Source: Betaproteobacteria bacterium (GTDB taxonomy: Bacteria > Pseudomonadota > Gammaproteobacteria > Burkholderiales > SG8-39). Taken from it: 5,453 nt of DNA. Of this stretch, positions 1-5,426 are shown one piece after another. The stretch's first letter is position 1, and every line of letters starts with the position of its first letter. The position numbers and the translations under genes are program-made. Below the pieces are notes generated by a model that saw nothing but the letters and a program-made list of their open reading frames with translations, was not told the origin of the DNA and made no database searches. The stretch lies in assembly GCA_005888925.1 (NCBI GenBank), contig VBCP01000423.1:1-5453 (forward strand), written 5' to 3'.

Positions 1-1
1 G

Positions 2-73
2 CTGAAGCGCGCCATCAAGCGCGTGAAAGCGGGGCAGCCGGCACTGATCGACACCATCACGCAGAAGCGATGA
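2..73 (+). CDS. 3' end of a probable thiamine-diphosphate-dependent enzyme (partial)
   Basis: An open frame enters from the left edge and ends at TGA 71-73, giving a 23-residue tail: LKRAIKRVKAG followed by QPALIDTITQKR. The pattern of a basic amphipathic helix, then KxGxPALIDxxTQxR, resembles the extreme C-terminus of acetolactate synthase/benzoylformate decarboxylase-type thiamine-diphosphate enzymes, where this strand closes the last domain. The stop codon overlaps the next gene's start by 4 nt (ATGA), so it is very likely the preceding gene of the same operon. Only the tail is visible, so the cofactor motif and the reaction cannot be confirmed; the family call comes from motif memory. Confidence 0.55.
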   Translation: MKRAIKRVKAGQPALIDTITQKR

Positions 74-1020
74 TCCGCGCGGCGCTGCTGCTCGCATTGG
101 CCATATTGAGCGGCGCGGCGTGCGCGCAGCAAGTGGTGAATCTCTACTCATCGATGGCGGAGAAGGACCTGCGCCGCCTCGTCGCCGATTTCGAGCGGCG
201 CCACGGCGCCAAGGTCAATGTCTGGCGCTCGGGCAAAAACCGCGTCCTGCAGCGCGTCATCTCGGAGGCGCGGGCCGGCCGCAACGAGGTCGACGTGATC
301 CACAATCCGTCGCCGGAAATGGAAGCGCTGCACCGCGAGAAGCTGCTGAAAGCGGTCGAGTCGCCGCTGCATGCGAACCTGATCCCGCAGGCGGTGGCGC
401 CGCATCGCGAATGGGCCGGACCGCGCGTGTATGTTTTCGTCCAGGCGTATAACACCGCCAAGGTGAAGCGGGAGGAGCTGCCGCGGACCTATGCCGACCT
501 CCTGCAGCCGCGCTGGAAAGGCCTCATCGCCATCGAAGGCAAGGAGCAGGAATGGTTCTTCACACTGGTGCAGGCGATGGGCGAAGCCGAAGGGCTGAAG
601 TACTTTCGCGCGCTCGCCGCCAACGGCCTGCAGGTGCGCATGGGCAATGCGTTGCTCACAAACCTGGTGGTCGCGGGCGACGTGCCGTTCGCGCTCACGC
701 TGTATAGCTATTTGCCCGATCAAGCCAAGCGCGCCGGCGCGCCGATCGACTGGATTGCGCTCGCGCCGACGATCGCTGCGACCGATGCAGTGGGCATCGC
801 CGCACGTGCCCCACATCCGCAGCTCGCGCGCGAGCTCTATGACTTCATGCTCGGCGAGGGCCAGGCGCTGATGGCGGAAATGGGCCATATCGTTTCCCAC
901 CGCCGCATCTCGCCGGAGCTCGAGCGCTTCAAGCTGACGTTCATCGATCCGGCGGCGGTGATCCAGGATTACGATCGCTGGACGAAGCTCTTCGAGGACA
1001 CGATCTACAACCGGCAATGA
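70..1020 (+). CDS. Periplasmic extracellular solute-binding protein, ABC type (SBP1)
   Basis: This 316-residue protein probably captures a small ligand in the periplasm and delivers it to an inner-membrane ABC permease. Residues 1-19 form a Sec signal peptide: Arg3, a hydrophobic core, and an ACA|QQ signal peptidase I site. Cys18 is not in a proper lipobox. The mature part starts at once with the first beta strand (VVNLYSS, 22-28) and continues in the style of the iron/spermidine-type type 2 periplasmic-binding fold, with VFVQAYNTA (122-130), DLLQPRWKG (143-151), GAPIDW (223-228) and RAPHP (246-250). The double tyrosine of ferric-binding members is not evident, so an organic ligand is more likely (inference). 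The ATG overlaps the upstream stop as ATGA, without a strong Shine-Dalgarno. It is clearly paralogous to SBP2 (2972-4003), roughly half identical by eye, but lacks the N-terminal helix segment that SBP2 carries. No permease or ATPase gene is in the window. The ligand is unknown. Confidence 0.88.
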   Translation: MIRAALLLALAILSGAACAQQVVNLYSSMAEKDLRRLVADFERRHGAKVNVWRSGKNRVLQRVISEARAGRNEVDVIHNPSPEMEALHREKLLKAVESPLHANLIPQAVAPHREWAGPRVYVFVQAYNTAKVKREELPRTYADLLQPRWKGLIAIEGKEQEWFFTLVQAMGEAEGLKYFRALAANGLQVRMGNALLTNLVVAGDVPFALTLYSYLPDQAKRAGAPIDWIALAPTIAATDAVGIAARAPHPQLARELYDFMLGEGQALMAEMGHIVSHRRISPELERFKLTFIDPAAVIQDYDRWTKLFEDTIYNRQ

Positions 1021-2225
1021 CCACCGCCGAGGAAAACGAAGCCCTGACGCGCACCGGTGCTGGCACGCCGATGGGAGAGCTGTTCCGGCGCTATTGGCTG
1101 CCGGCGCTGCTCGCGGAGGAGCTTCCCGAGCCGGATTGCCCGCCGGTGAGAGTGAAGTTGCTGGGTGAGCGGCTGATCGCGTTCCGCGATACCGCGGGGC
1201 GCCTGGGGCTCATCGATGAATTCTGCGCGCACCGCGGCGTGTCGCTCTGGTTCGGGCGCAACGAGGAAGGCGGCCTGCGCTGCTCCTACCACGGCTGGAA
1301 GTACGACATCACCGGCCAGTGCGTCGAGATCATGAAGCTGAAGGGCTATCCGTTGGTCGAGCGCGGCGGCGTGCTGTGGACCTACATGGGGCCGGCCGAC
1401 CGGCAGCCGCCGGCGCCGGCTTATGAATGGATCGACGTGCCACCGGCGCAGCGCTACGTCAGCAAGCGCCTGCAGGAATCCAACTACCTGCAGGCGATGG
1501 AAGGCGGGCTCGATTCGATCCATTCCACTTTCCTGCATCGCGGCTCGGTCGAGGATGATCCGCTGCTGAAGCGCGACCCTGAAAGCGCGGCGATGCTGAA
1601 AGGCGATCCGAGCCCGGCGTTCCTGCCGCTCGACTCGCCAGGCGGCCTGCACATCTGCACGCGGCGCAAGGTCGGCGACGACCGCTACTTCTGGCGCGTC
1701 ACGCAGTTCCTGATGCCGTGCTTCAACCTGTTTCCGCCCTACGGCGACAATCCTTCCGGTGGGCACGCCTGGGTACCCCGGGATGACGACAACTGCTGGG
1801 TCTTCAACATCGACTACCACCCGCGGCGAGCGCTCAGCGCCGCCGAGCGCGAAGGCGCGAAGACTGGCCGCGGCGTGCACGTTCCCCTCGTCGACGGCAG
1901 CTTTTTGCCGGTGGCGAATCGCCGCAACGATTACATGATCGACCGCACGGCCCAGAAAGCGCGGCGCACGTTCTCTGGCGTGCTCGGCGTCGGCGTGCAG
2001 GACGCCGCCATCCAGGAAAGCATGGGCCTGATCGCCGACCGGCCCGCCGAGCACCTCGTCGCGACCGACAAGGGCATCGTCATGACGCGGCGGCGCCTTC
2101 TCGATGCCGCGCAATCGGTGGCGCGCGGCGAAGCGCCGCCGGGCCTGGACGCGGCGGCACAGCGCGTGCGCGCCATGTCGCGCGTCACGCCGCGCGAGAT
2201 GCCGGTGGAGGACGTCCTCGCATGA
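1017..2225 (+). CDS. Rieske non-heme iron oxygenase, alpha subunit (phthalate 4,5-dioxygenase / LigX-like group)
   Basis: This 402-residue cytoplasmic oxygenase would use electrons from a separate reductase to activate O2 for hydroxylation or O-demethylation of an aromatic or related acid. The Rieske [2Fe-2S] motif is complete: Cys70-x-His72, 16 residues, Cys89-x-x-His92, followed by GWKYD. The catalytic domain carries the usual NYLQAMEGG-LDSIHSTFLH block (156-174), with Asp166 as the likely electron-bridge residue and His169 and His174 as iron ligands; Asp329 in GVQDAAIQESMG is the likely third ligand. NDYMIDR (304-310), DRPAEHL and RRRLL near 341-362 are typical of this group. The N-terminus ENEALTRTGAGTPMGELFRRYW fits the family start, supporting the ATG at 1017, which overlaps the SBP1 stop as ATGA and has no obvious Shine-Dalgarno, so translation is probably coupled. 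Between CVEI (102-105) and KLKGYP relatives usually have about a dozen more residues (see findings). No reductase or ferredoxin is encoded nearby. The substrate is not predictable. Confidence 0.92.
   Translation: MTTAEENEALTRTGAGTPMGELFRRYWLPALLAEELPEPDCPPVRVKLLGERLIAFRDTAGRLGLIDEFCAHRGVSLWFGRNEEGGLRCSYHGWKYDITGQCVEIMKLKGYPLVERGGVLWTYMGPADRQPPAPAYEWIDVPPAQRYVSKRLQESNYLQAMEGGLDSIHSTFLHRGSVEDDPLLKRDPESAAMLKGDPSPAFLPLDSPGGLHICTRRKVGDDRYFWRVTQFLMPCFNLFPPYGDNPSGGHAWVPRDDDNCWVFNIDYHPRRALSAAEREGAKTGRGVHVPLVDGSFLPVANRRNDYMIDRTAQKARRTFSGVLGVGVQDAAIQESMGLIADRPAEHLVATDKGIVMTRRRLLDAAQSVARGEAPPGLDAAAQRVRAMSRVTPREMPVEDVLA
2207..2211 (+). promoter_or_regulatory. Shine-Dalgarno for the dehydrogenase-like gene
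   Basis: GGAGG lies 10 nt before the ATG at 2222, inside the end of the oxygenase gene. It supports the 2222 start, which also forms an ATGA overlap with the oxygenase stop. The junctions at 1017 and 2972 lack a comparable site, so this gene may re-initiate more independently than its neighbours. Confidence 0.55.
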
Positions 2226-2975
2226 ACGTGGGCGTGATCGGCGCCGGGCGCATGGGCCTGCCCATCATCGGCCACCTTGTGCACAAGGGATTCGCGACGC
2301 TGGTCTACGACGTCGACGGTGGCAAGCGCAAAGCGGTGGAAGAGCGCGGCGCGCAGTGGGCCGCCGATGTTGCCGCGCTCGCGGCCGGGAGCGACGTGGT
2401 GCTGGTGTGCGTCGGCTATGACGAGGAGCTGCGCCAGCTCGGTGCTGAGCACCGTGAATCCGAAGACGGTGCAGGCGCTCGCTGCCGCGGCGCCGCCCGG
2501 CGTTGCCGTGGTGGATGCGACCATGTGCCGCGGCGGGCGCGCGGCCGACGAAGGGACGCTGCTCTGCTTCGTCGGCGGCGATGCCGCGACGGTGGAGCGA
2601 CTGCGGCCGGTACTCGCCGCGTTCGCCGCCGACATCGTGCACACCGGTCCGGCCGGCAGCGCCCAGGTCGCCAAAGCCGCGAACAACTTGATCCTATGGG
2701 CGTGCCTGGTGGCGGATCACGAGGCGCTGGCGCTGGCGCAACGCTTCGGGCTGGACATCGACAAGCTGCGCAAGGCGCTCGAGATTTCGAGCGCCTCCAA
2801 CGACGCGCTCGAGAAGTGGGGCACGCAGACCATGGCCTGGGCCGACGACGACATGGAAATCGTCGCCGAGATGGAGCGCGAGTGCGGCCTCAAGCTGCCG
2901 CAGAGCGAAGTGACCCGCGAGATCTGCCGCGCGCTCAAGCCGCGCCGCTACAAGCTCGACCAGTACGGTAAATGA
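2222..2975 (+). pseudogene. NAD-dependent beta-hydroxyacid (3-hydroxyisobutyrate-type) dehydrogenase, frame-disrupted
   Basis: Two frames together make one protein of the 6-phosphogluconate/3-hydroxyisobutyrate dehydrogenase superfamily, which oxidises beta-hydroxy acids or reduces the matching semialdehydes. Frame A (2222 to about 2440) gives the Rossmann start GVIGAGRMG (GxGxxG at residues 7-12), Asp30 ending beta-2 (favouring NAD), and DVVLVCVGYDEELRQL. Frame B (about 2442 to TGA 2973-2975) continues with VLSTVNPKTV, the substrate loop DATMCRGG and EGTL (2514-2561), and GSAQVAKAANN with the catalytic Lys at 2673-2675 and Asn at 2685-2687, then the all-helical C-terminal domain ending KPRRYKLDQYGK. 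Relatives usually have roughly 15 more residues between DEELRQL and the LSTV strand, so the lesion looks like a deletion of 3n+2 nt rather than a single-base slip. The joined product is about 250 residues against a usual 280-300. As read, frame A runs on without homology to TAA 2969-2971. It could be a true pseudogene or an assembly error. Family identity is secure; functional status is not. Confidence 0.8.
2426..2453 (+). repeat. Two abutting perfect inverted repeats at the frame break
   Basis: GAGCTG-cgc-CAGCTC (2426-2440) is followed without a gap by GGTGCT-g-AGCACC (2441-2453). Both have perfect 6-bp arms. The boundary between them, 2440/2441, is where the dehydrogenase reading frame changes. 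Short perfect arms are not rare in GC-rich coding DNA, so function is not claimed; the coincidence in position is what matters. Confidence 0.6.
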
Positions 2976-4003
2976 ACTGGTTTTGCGCGCTGCTCTGCGC
3001 GGCGCTGATGCCGCTCGCGGCGGCGGCCGATGCGGTCTCGGACATCGCGCTCTACCGCGGTGCTGATCGCAGCGCAAGGCTGGTGGAGGGGGCGCGCAAG
3101 GAGGGGAGCCTCAACCTCTACACGTCGCTCACTGTCGAGGACATGGCGGCGCTCAACGGCGCCTTCGAGGCGAAGCACGGCGTCAAGGTGCGCATGTGGC
3201 GCGCCACCTCCGACAAGGTGGTGCAGCGCGTGCTGGCCGAAGCGAAGGCGGGCCGTTACGAGCTCGACATCGTCGAGACCAACGCGCCGCCGCTCGAGTC
3301 GCTGCACCGCGAGGGAATATTGCAGCGCGTGCACTCTCCCCAGCACGCCGAGCTGATCGCCGCAGCGCTGCCCGCGCATGGCGAGTGGGTCGGCTCGCGG
3401 CTGAACGTGTTCGTGCAGGCGTACAACACCGCGCTGGTCGGCCGCGGCGAGCTCCCCCGATCCTATGGGGACCTGCTGCAGCCGCGGTGGAAAGGGCGCC
3501 TTGGCGTCGAGGCCGGCGACGAGGACTGGTTCGCCATGGTGGTGACGGCGCTTGGCGAGGCGCAGGGGCTGCGCCTGTTCCGCGAGCTGGTCGCCACCAA
3601 CGGCGTGTCGGTGCGCCGGGGCCATACCCTGCTCGCAAATTTGGTGGCGTCCGGGGAAGTTCCGCTCGCCCTGACTGTTTACAACTTTACGGCCGAGCAG
3701 CTCAAGCGCAAAGGCGCGCCGTTCGACTGGTTCGTGCTTCCGCCGGCGGTGGCACGCGCCAACGGGCTTGCGCTCGCACGCCGTGCGCCGCACCCTCACG
3801 CGGCGCTCCTCTACTACGACTTCATGATCGGCGAGGCGGGCCAGCGCATCCTCGAGGAGCGCGGCTTCCTGCCGGCGCGGCGTGGGATGCAAGGCGCGCT
3901 CGCCGGCCTGCCGCTGCGGATCGTCGATCCGGCGTTGATGCTCGACCAGGCGGAGAAATGGACCCGGCTCTACGAGTCGATCTTCCTTTCCCAGCGGCGC
4001 TGA
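2972..4003 (+). CDS. Periplasmic extracellular solute-binding protein, ABC type (SBP2, paralogue of SBP1)
   Basis: This 343-residue secreted binding protein has the same fold and motifs as SBP1. Residues 1-19 are a short hydrophobic signal with a probable AAA|DA cleavage site; the n-region MNWF has no Lys or Arg, which is unusual. The mature N-terminus carries a DIALYRGADRSARLVEGARKEG segment (24-45) that SBP1 lacks and that is common in this family, followed by LNLYTS. Other landmarks are VFVQAYNTA (146-154), DLLQPRWKG (167-175), LTVYNFTAEQLKRKGAP (234-250) and RRAPHPHAA. The start is fixed: TAA at 2969-2971 lies directly before the ATG in the same frame, and the ATG overlaps the dehydrogenase TGA as ATGA. 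There is no good Shine-Dalgarno, so translation probably depends on upstream ribosomes. The next methionine (Met13) would remove the signal peptide. A ligand cannot be assigned, and the transporter it serves is not in the window. Confidence 0.88.
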   Translation: MNWFCALLCAALMPLAAAADAVSDIALYRGADRSARLVEGARKEGSLNLYTSLTVEDMAALNGAFEAKHGVKVRMWRATSDKVVQRVLAEAKAGRYELDIVETNAPPLESLHREGILQRVHSPQHAELIAAALPAHGEWVGSRLNVFVQAYNTALVGRGELPRSYGDLLQPRWKGRLGVEAGDEDWFAMVVTALGEAQGLRLFRELVATNGVSVRRGHTLLANLVASGEVPLALTVYNFTAEQLKRKGAPFDWFVLPPAVARANGLALARRAPHPHAALLYYDFMIGEAGQRILEERGFLPARRGMQGALAGLPLRIVDPALMLDQAEKWTRLYESIFLSQRR

Positions 4004-4021
4004 CGTTGCGCTCGCGCGACG
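4004..4021 (+). terminator. Possible weak hairpin at the operon end
   Basis: Directly after the SBP2 stop, CGTTGCG-ctcg-CGCGACG can form a 7-bp stem with one G-U wobble and a 4-nt loop. No T-run follows (CTTGGCTTGAC), so it is at best a partial or rho-dependent end, or a 3' stabilising hairpin. Read-through into the porin remains possible. Confidence 0.3.
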
Positions 4022-4027
4022 CTTGGC

Positions 4028-4057
4028 TTGACAGTTCCATGTCAGGGCTTGTAGCGT
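4028..4057 (+). promoter_or_regulatory. Candidate sigma-70 promoter for the porin gene
   Basis: A perfect -35 box TTGACA (4028-4033) is followed after 18 bp by TAGCGT (4052-4057), which keeps the three most conserved -10 positions (TAxxxT). This would start transcription near 4064 and give a leader of about 60 nt. The -35 box overlaps an inverted repeat, TGACA-gttcca-TGTCA (4029-4044), which could be an operator. The spacing is slightly long and the -10 is weak, so this is a candidate rather than an assignment. Confidence 0.45.
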
Positions 4058-4113
4058 TTGCGGCGCTGTTCCGTGCACTCGATCATCGTTCGCGATAGCG
4101 GAACACATCTTCT

Positions 4114-4123
4114 GGGAGGAGGA
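4114..4123 (+). promoter_or_regulatory. Strong Shine-Dalgarno deciding the porin start
   Basis: GGGAGGAGGA contains AGGAGG (4117-4122), ending 4 nt before the ATG at 4127, and an earlier GGAGG (4115-4119) at 7 nt spacing. It selects 4127 over the longer in-frame alternative beginning with TTG at 4058, since a signal peptide begins exactly at 4127. It is the strongest ribosome site in the window, fitting an abundant outer-membrane protein. Confidence 0.85.
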
Positions 4124-4126
4124 AAG

Positions 4127-5407
4127 ATGAAAAGGAAGGCACTCGCCGCCGCAGTCGGCGCGCTGTTCGTCGCACCCGTAGCGCAGGCGCAGATCACGTT
4201 CGGCAACGACGAGATCGGCACCATGCAGATCTACGGCAAGCTCTATCCGCAGTACCAATGGTCGAGCACCAACGGCACCACGCAACCCGGGGCGCCCGTT
4301 TCGACGCTCGTCGCGTCCACTGCGACCAGCGGGGTGCTCGGCACAGCGGGTGCCGTGAACGGCCGCATCGAGGAAACACCGCCGCGGGAATACGTCCAGG
4401 TCGGCAACTCGTACATCGGCTTTCGCGGCGAGCGCGGCCTCGGGCGCGGCTTTGGCGGCCTCAAGGGCATCTGGCAGCTCGAGCAGTCGACCAACTTCGA
4501 CGTGGGCAATGGCACCTTCGGCTCGCGCAACTCCTTCGTCGGCCTGTCGAGCGGCGCCTTCGGCACCGTGAAGCTCGGCAACATGGACACGGTGTACAAG
4601 GAGTACGGCGACACCATGGCCATGTTCGGCATCTCGAGCGGCAACTTCACCTCGGGAAGCAACGTGCTGTCACAGTCGATCAGCAGCGCCGGCGCCGCTC
4701 GGTTCCACGAGCGCAGGAACAACTCTGTCATGTACGAGACGCCGACGTTCTCGGGCTTTACGGGCGGCCTCATGTACGGCCCGGCCGAGGACAAGTCGGG
4801 TGGCGCGACGCCGCGCAATTTAAATTTCTGGTCCTACGGCGTGAAATGGGACACCGAGCGCTTCTATGCATCAGTGCACGGCGAGCGCCACGAGGATGCC
4901 TTCGGGCTGTCGAACAGCCTGCCTGCGGCTTCCCCGCTCAGGAACAATGCCACCGGCACGGCACATTCGGTGGACAAGGCGATGCGCTTCAGCGGGGAAT
5001 GGCGCCTGCCCAACATGCGCTTCGTCTTCGACGTTGCGAAACTGCAGTACGACGAATCTGGCACGGGCGGCACTCCCGCCGCGCCGAAAGCCGAGAACTA
5101 CCAGCACACGAACTACGGCATCGGCTGGGACGGCGGTTTCGGCGCGTGGCGCTTTGCGACCCAGTTCGTCAAAGCAGGCGAAGGTGAATGCAGGCTCACG
5201 TCGGGTACCTGCAGCACCGCCGGCCTGGGGGCCACGCTGTGGACCGTGGGTACGCGCTGGCGCTTCGATCGGCAGACCTTCGTTTACGCGATCGGCGCGC
5301 TCCTGAGGAACGGCGTATCGGCGTCCTACAACAACAATAGTTCCCAGCCTCTCGCTGCGGGCTCCGATACCAAAAACTTCGCCCTCGGCGTCAGCTATTC
5401 GTTCTAG
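4127..5407 (+). CDS. Outer-membrane porin, Gram-negative general-porin family
   Basis: This 426-residue protein would form a beta-barrel channel in the outer membrane, passing small hydrophilic solutes to the periplasm where SBP1 and SBP2 act. Residues 1-21 are a classic signal peptide: MKRK basic start, alanine-rich core and AQA|QITF cleavage. After a first strand MQIYGKLYPQYQW come the family landmarks SYIGFRGERGLGRGFGGLKG with IWQLEQ, then RNSFVGLSSGAFGTVKLGNMDT leading into the region of constriction loop L3, and NNSVMYETPTFSGFTGG. The chain ends ALGVSYSF with a terminal Phe, the signal recognised by the BAM assembly machinery. Amphipathic alternating strands run throughout. Only two cysteines occur in the protein, Cys355 and Cys362, in a short loop near the C-terminus. 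The start is set by the strong Shine-Dalgarno. It lies 123 nt after SBP2 with its own candidate promoter and a terminator behind it. Substrate selectivity cannot be read from sequence. Confidence 0.92.
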   Translation: MKRKALAAAVGALFVAPVAQAQITFGNDEIGTMQIYGKLYPQYQWSSTNGTTQPGAPVSTLVASTATSGVLGTAGAVNGRIEETPPREYVQVGNSYIGFRGERGLGRGFGGLKGIWQLEQSTNFDVGNGTFGSRNSFVGLSSGAFGTVKLGNMDTVYKEYGDTMAMFGISSGNFTSGSNVLSQSISSAGAARFHERRNNSVMYETPTFSGFTGGLMYGPAEDKSGGATPRNLNFWSYGVKWDTERFYASVHGERHEDAFGLSNSLPAASPLRNNATGTAHSVDKAMRFSGEWRLPNMRFVFDVAKLQYDESGTGGTPAAPKAENYQHTNYGIGWDGGFGAWRFATQFVKAGEGECRLTSGTCSTAGLGATLWTVGTRWRFDRQTFVYAIGALLRNGVSASYNNNSSQPLAAGSDTKNFALGVSYSF

Positions 5408-5426
5408 CGTCGCGCAGGTGTAAGGT

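Noticed and set aside
148..1017. 289-codon minus-strand open frame opposite SBP1
   Set aside because: Same antisense pattern in GC-rich DNA; the + strand gene has a signal peptide and family motifs.
1005..2114. Long open frame (369 codons) on the minus strand opposite the oxygenase
   Set aside because: It mirrors codon structure of the GC-rich sense gene; its translation is Arg/His/Ala-rich without recognisable motifs, while the + strand has a complete Rieske oxygenase.
2430..2460. Programmed ribosomal frameshift in the dehydrogenase
   Set aside because: No slippery heptamer or shift-prone stop codon is visible, and the product would still lack the expected segment, so a deletion or artefact explains it better.
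4085..4096. ATCG-TTCG-CGAT mini-hairpin in the porin leader
   Set aside because: A 4-bp stem with the wrong closing pair for a stable UUCG loop is too weak to call regulatory.
4058..4126. Upstream TTG start that would extend the porin by 23 residues
   Set aside because: The extension precedes a textbook signal peptide and a near-perfect Shine-Dalgarno just before 4127, and would overlap the candidate promoter.
2948..4285. 445-codon open frame on the minus strand opposite SBP2 and the porin start
   Set aside because: It spans SBP2, the intergenic promoter region and the porin start, and has low-complexity Arg/His-rich sequence; it is an antisense shadow.
4817..4826. AATTTAAATT palindrome, an AT-rich island in the porin gene
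   Set aside because: It simply encodes part of Asn-Leu-Asn-Phe within the intact frame and shows no other sign of a binding site.
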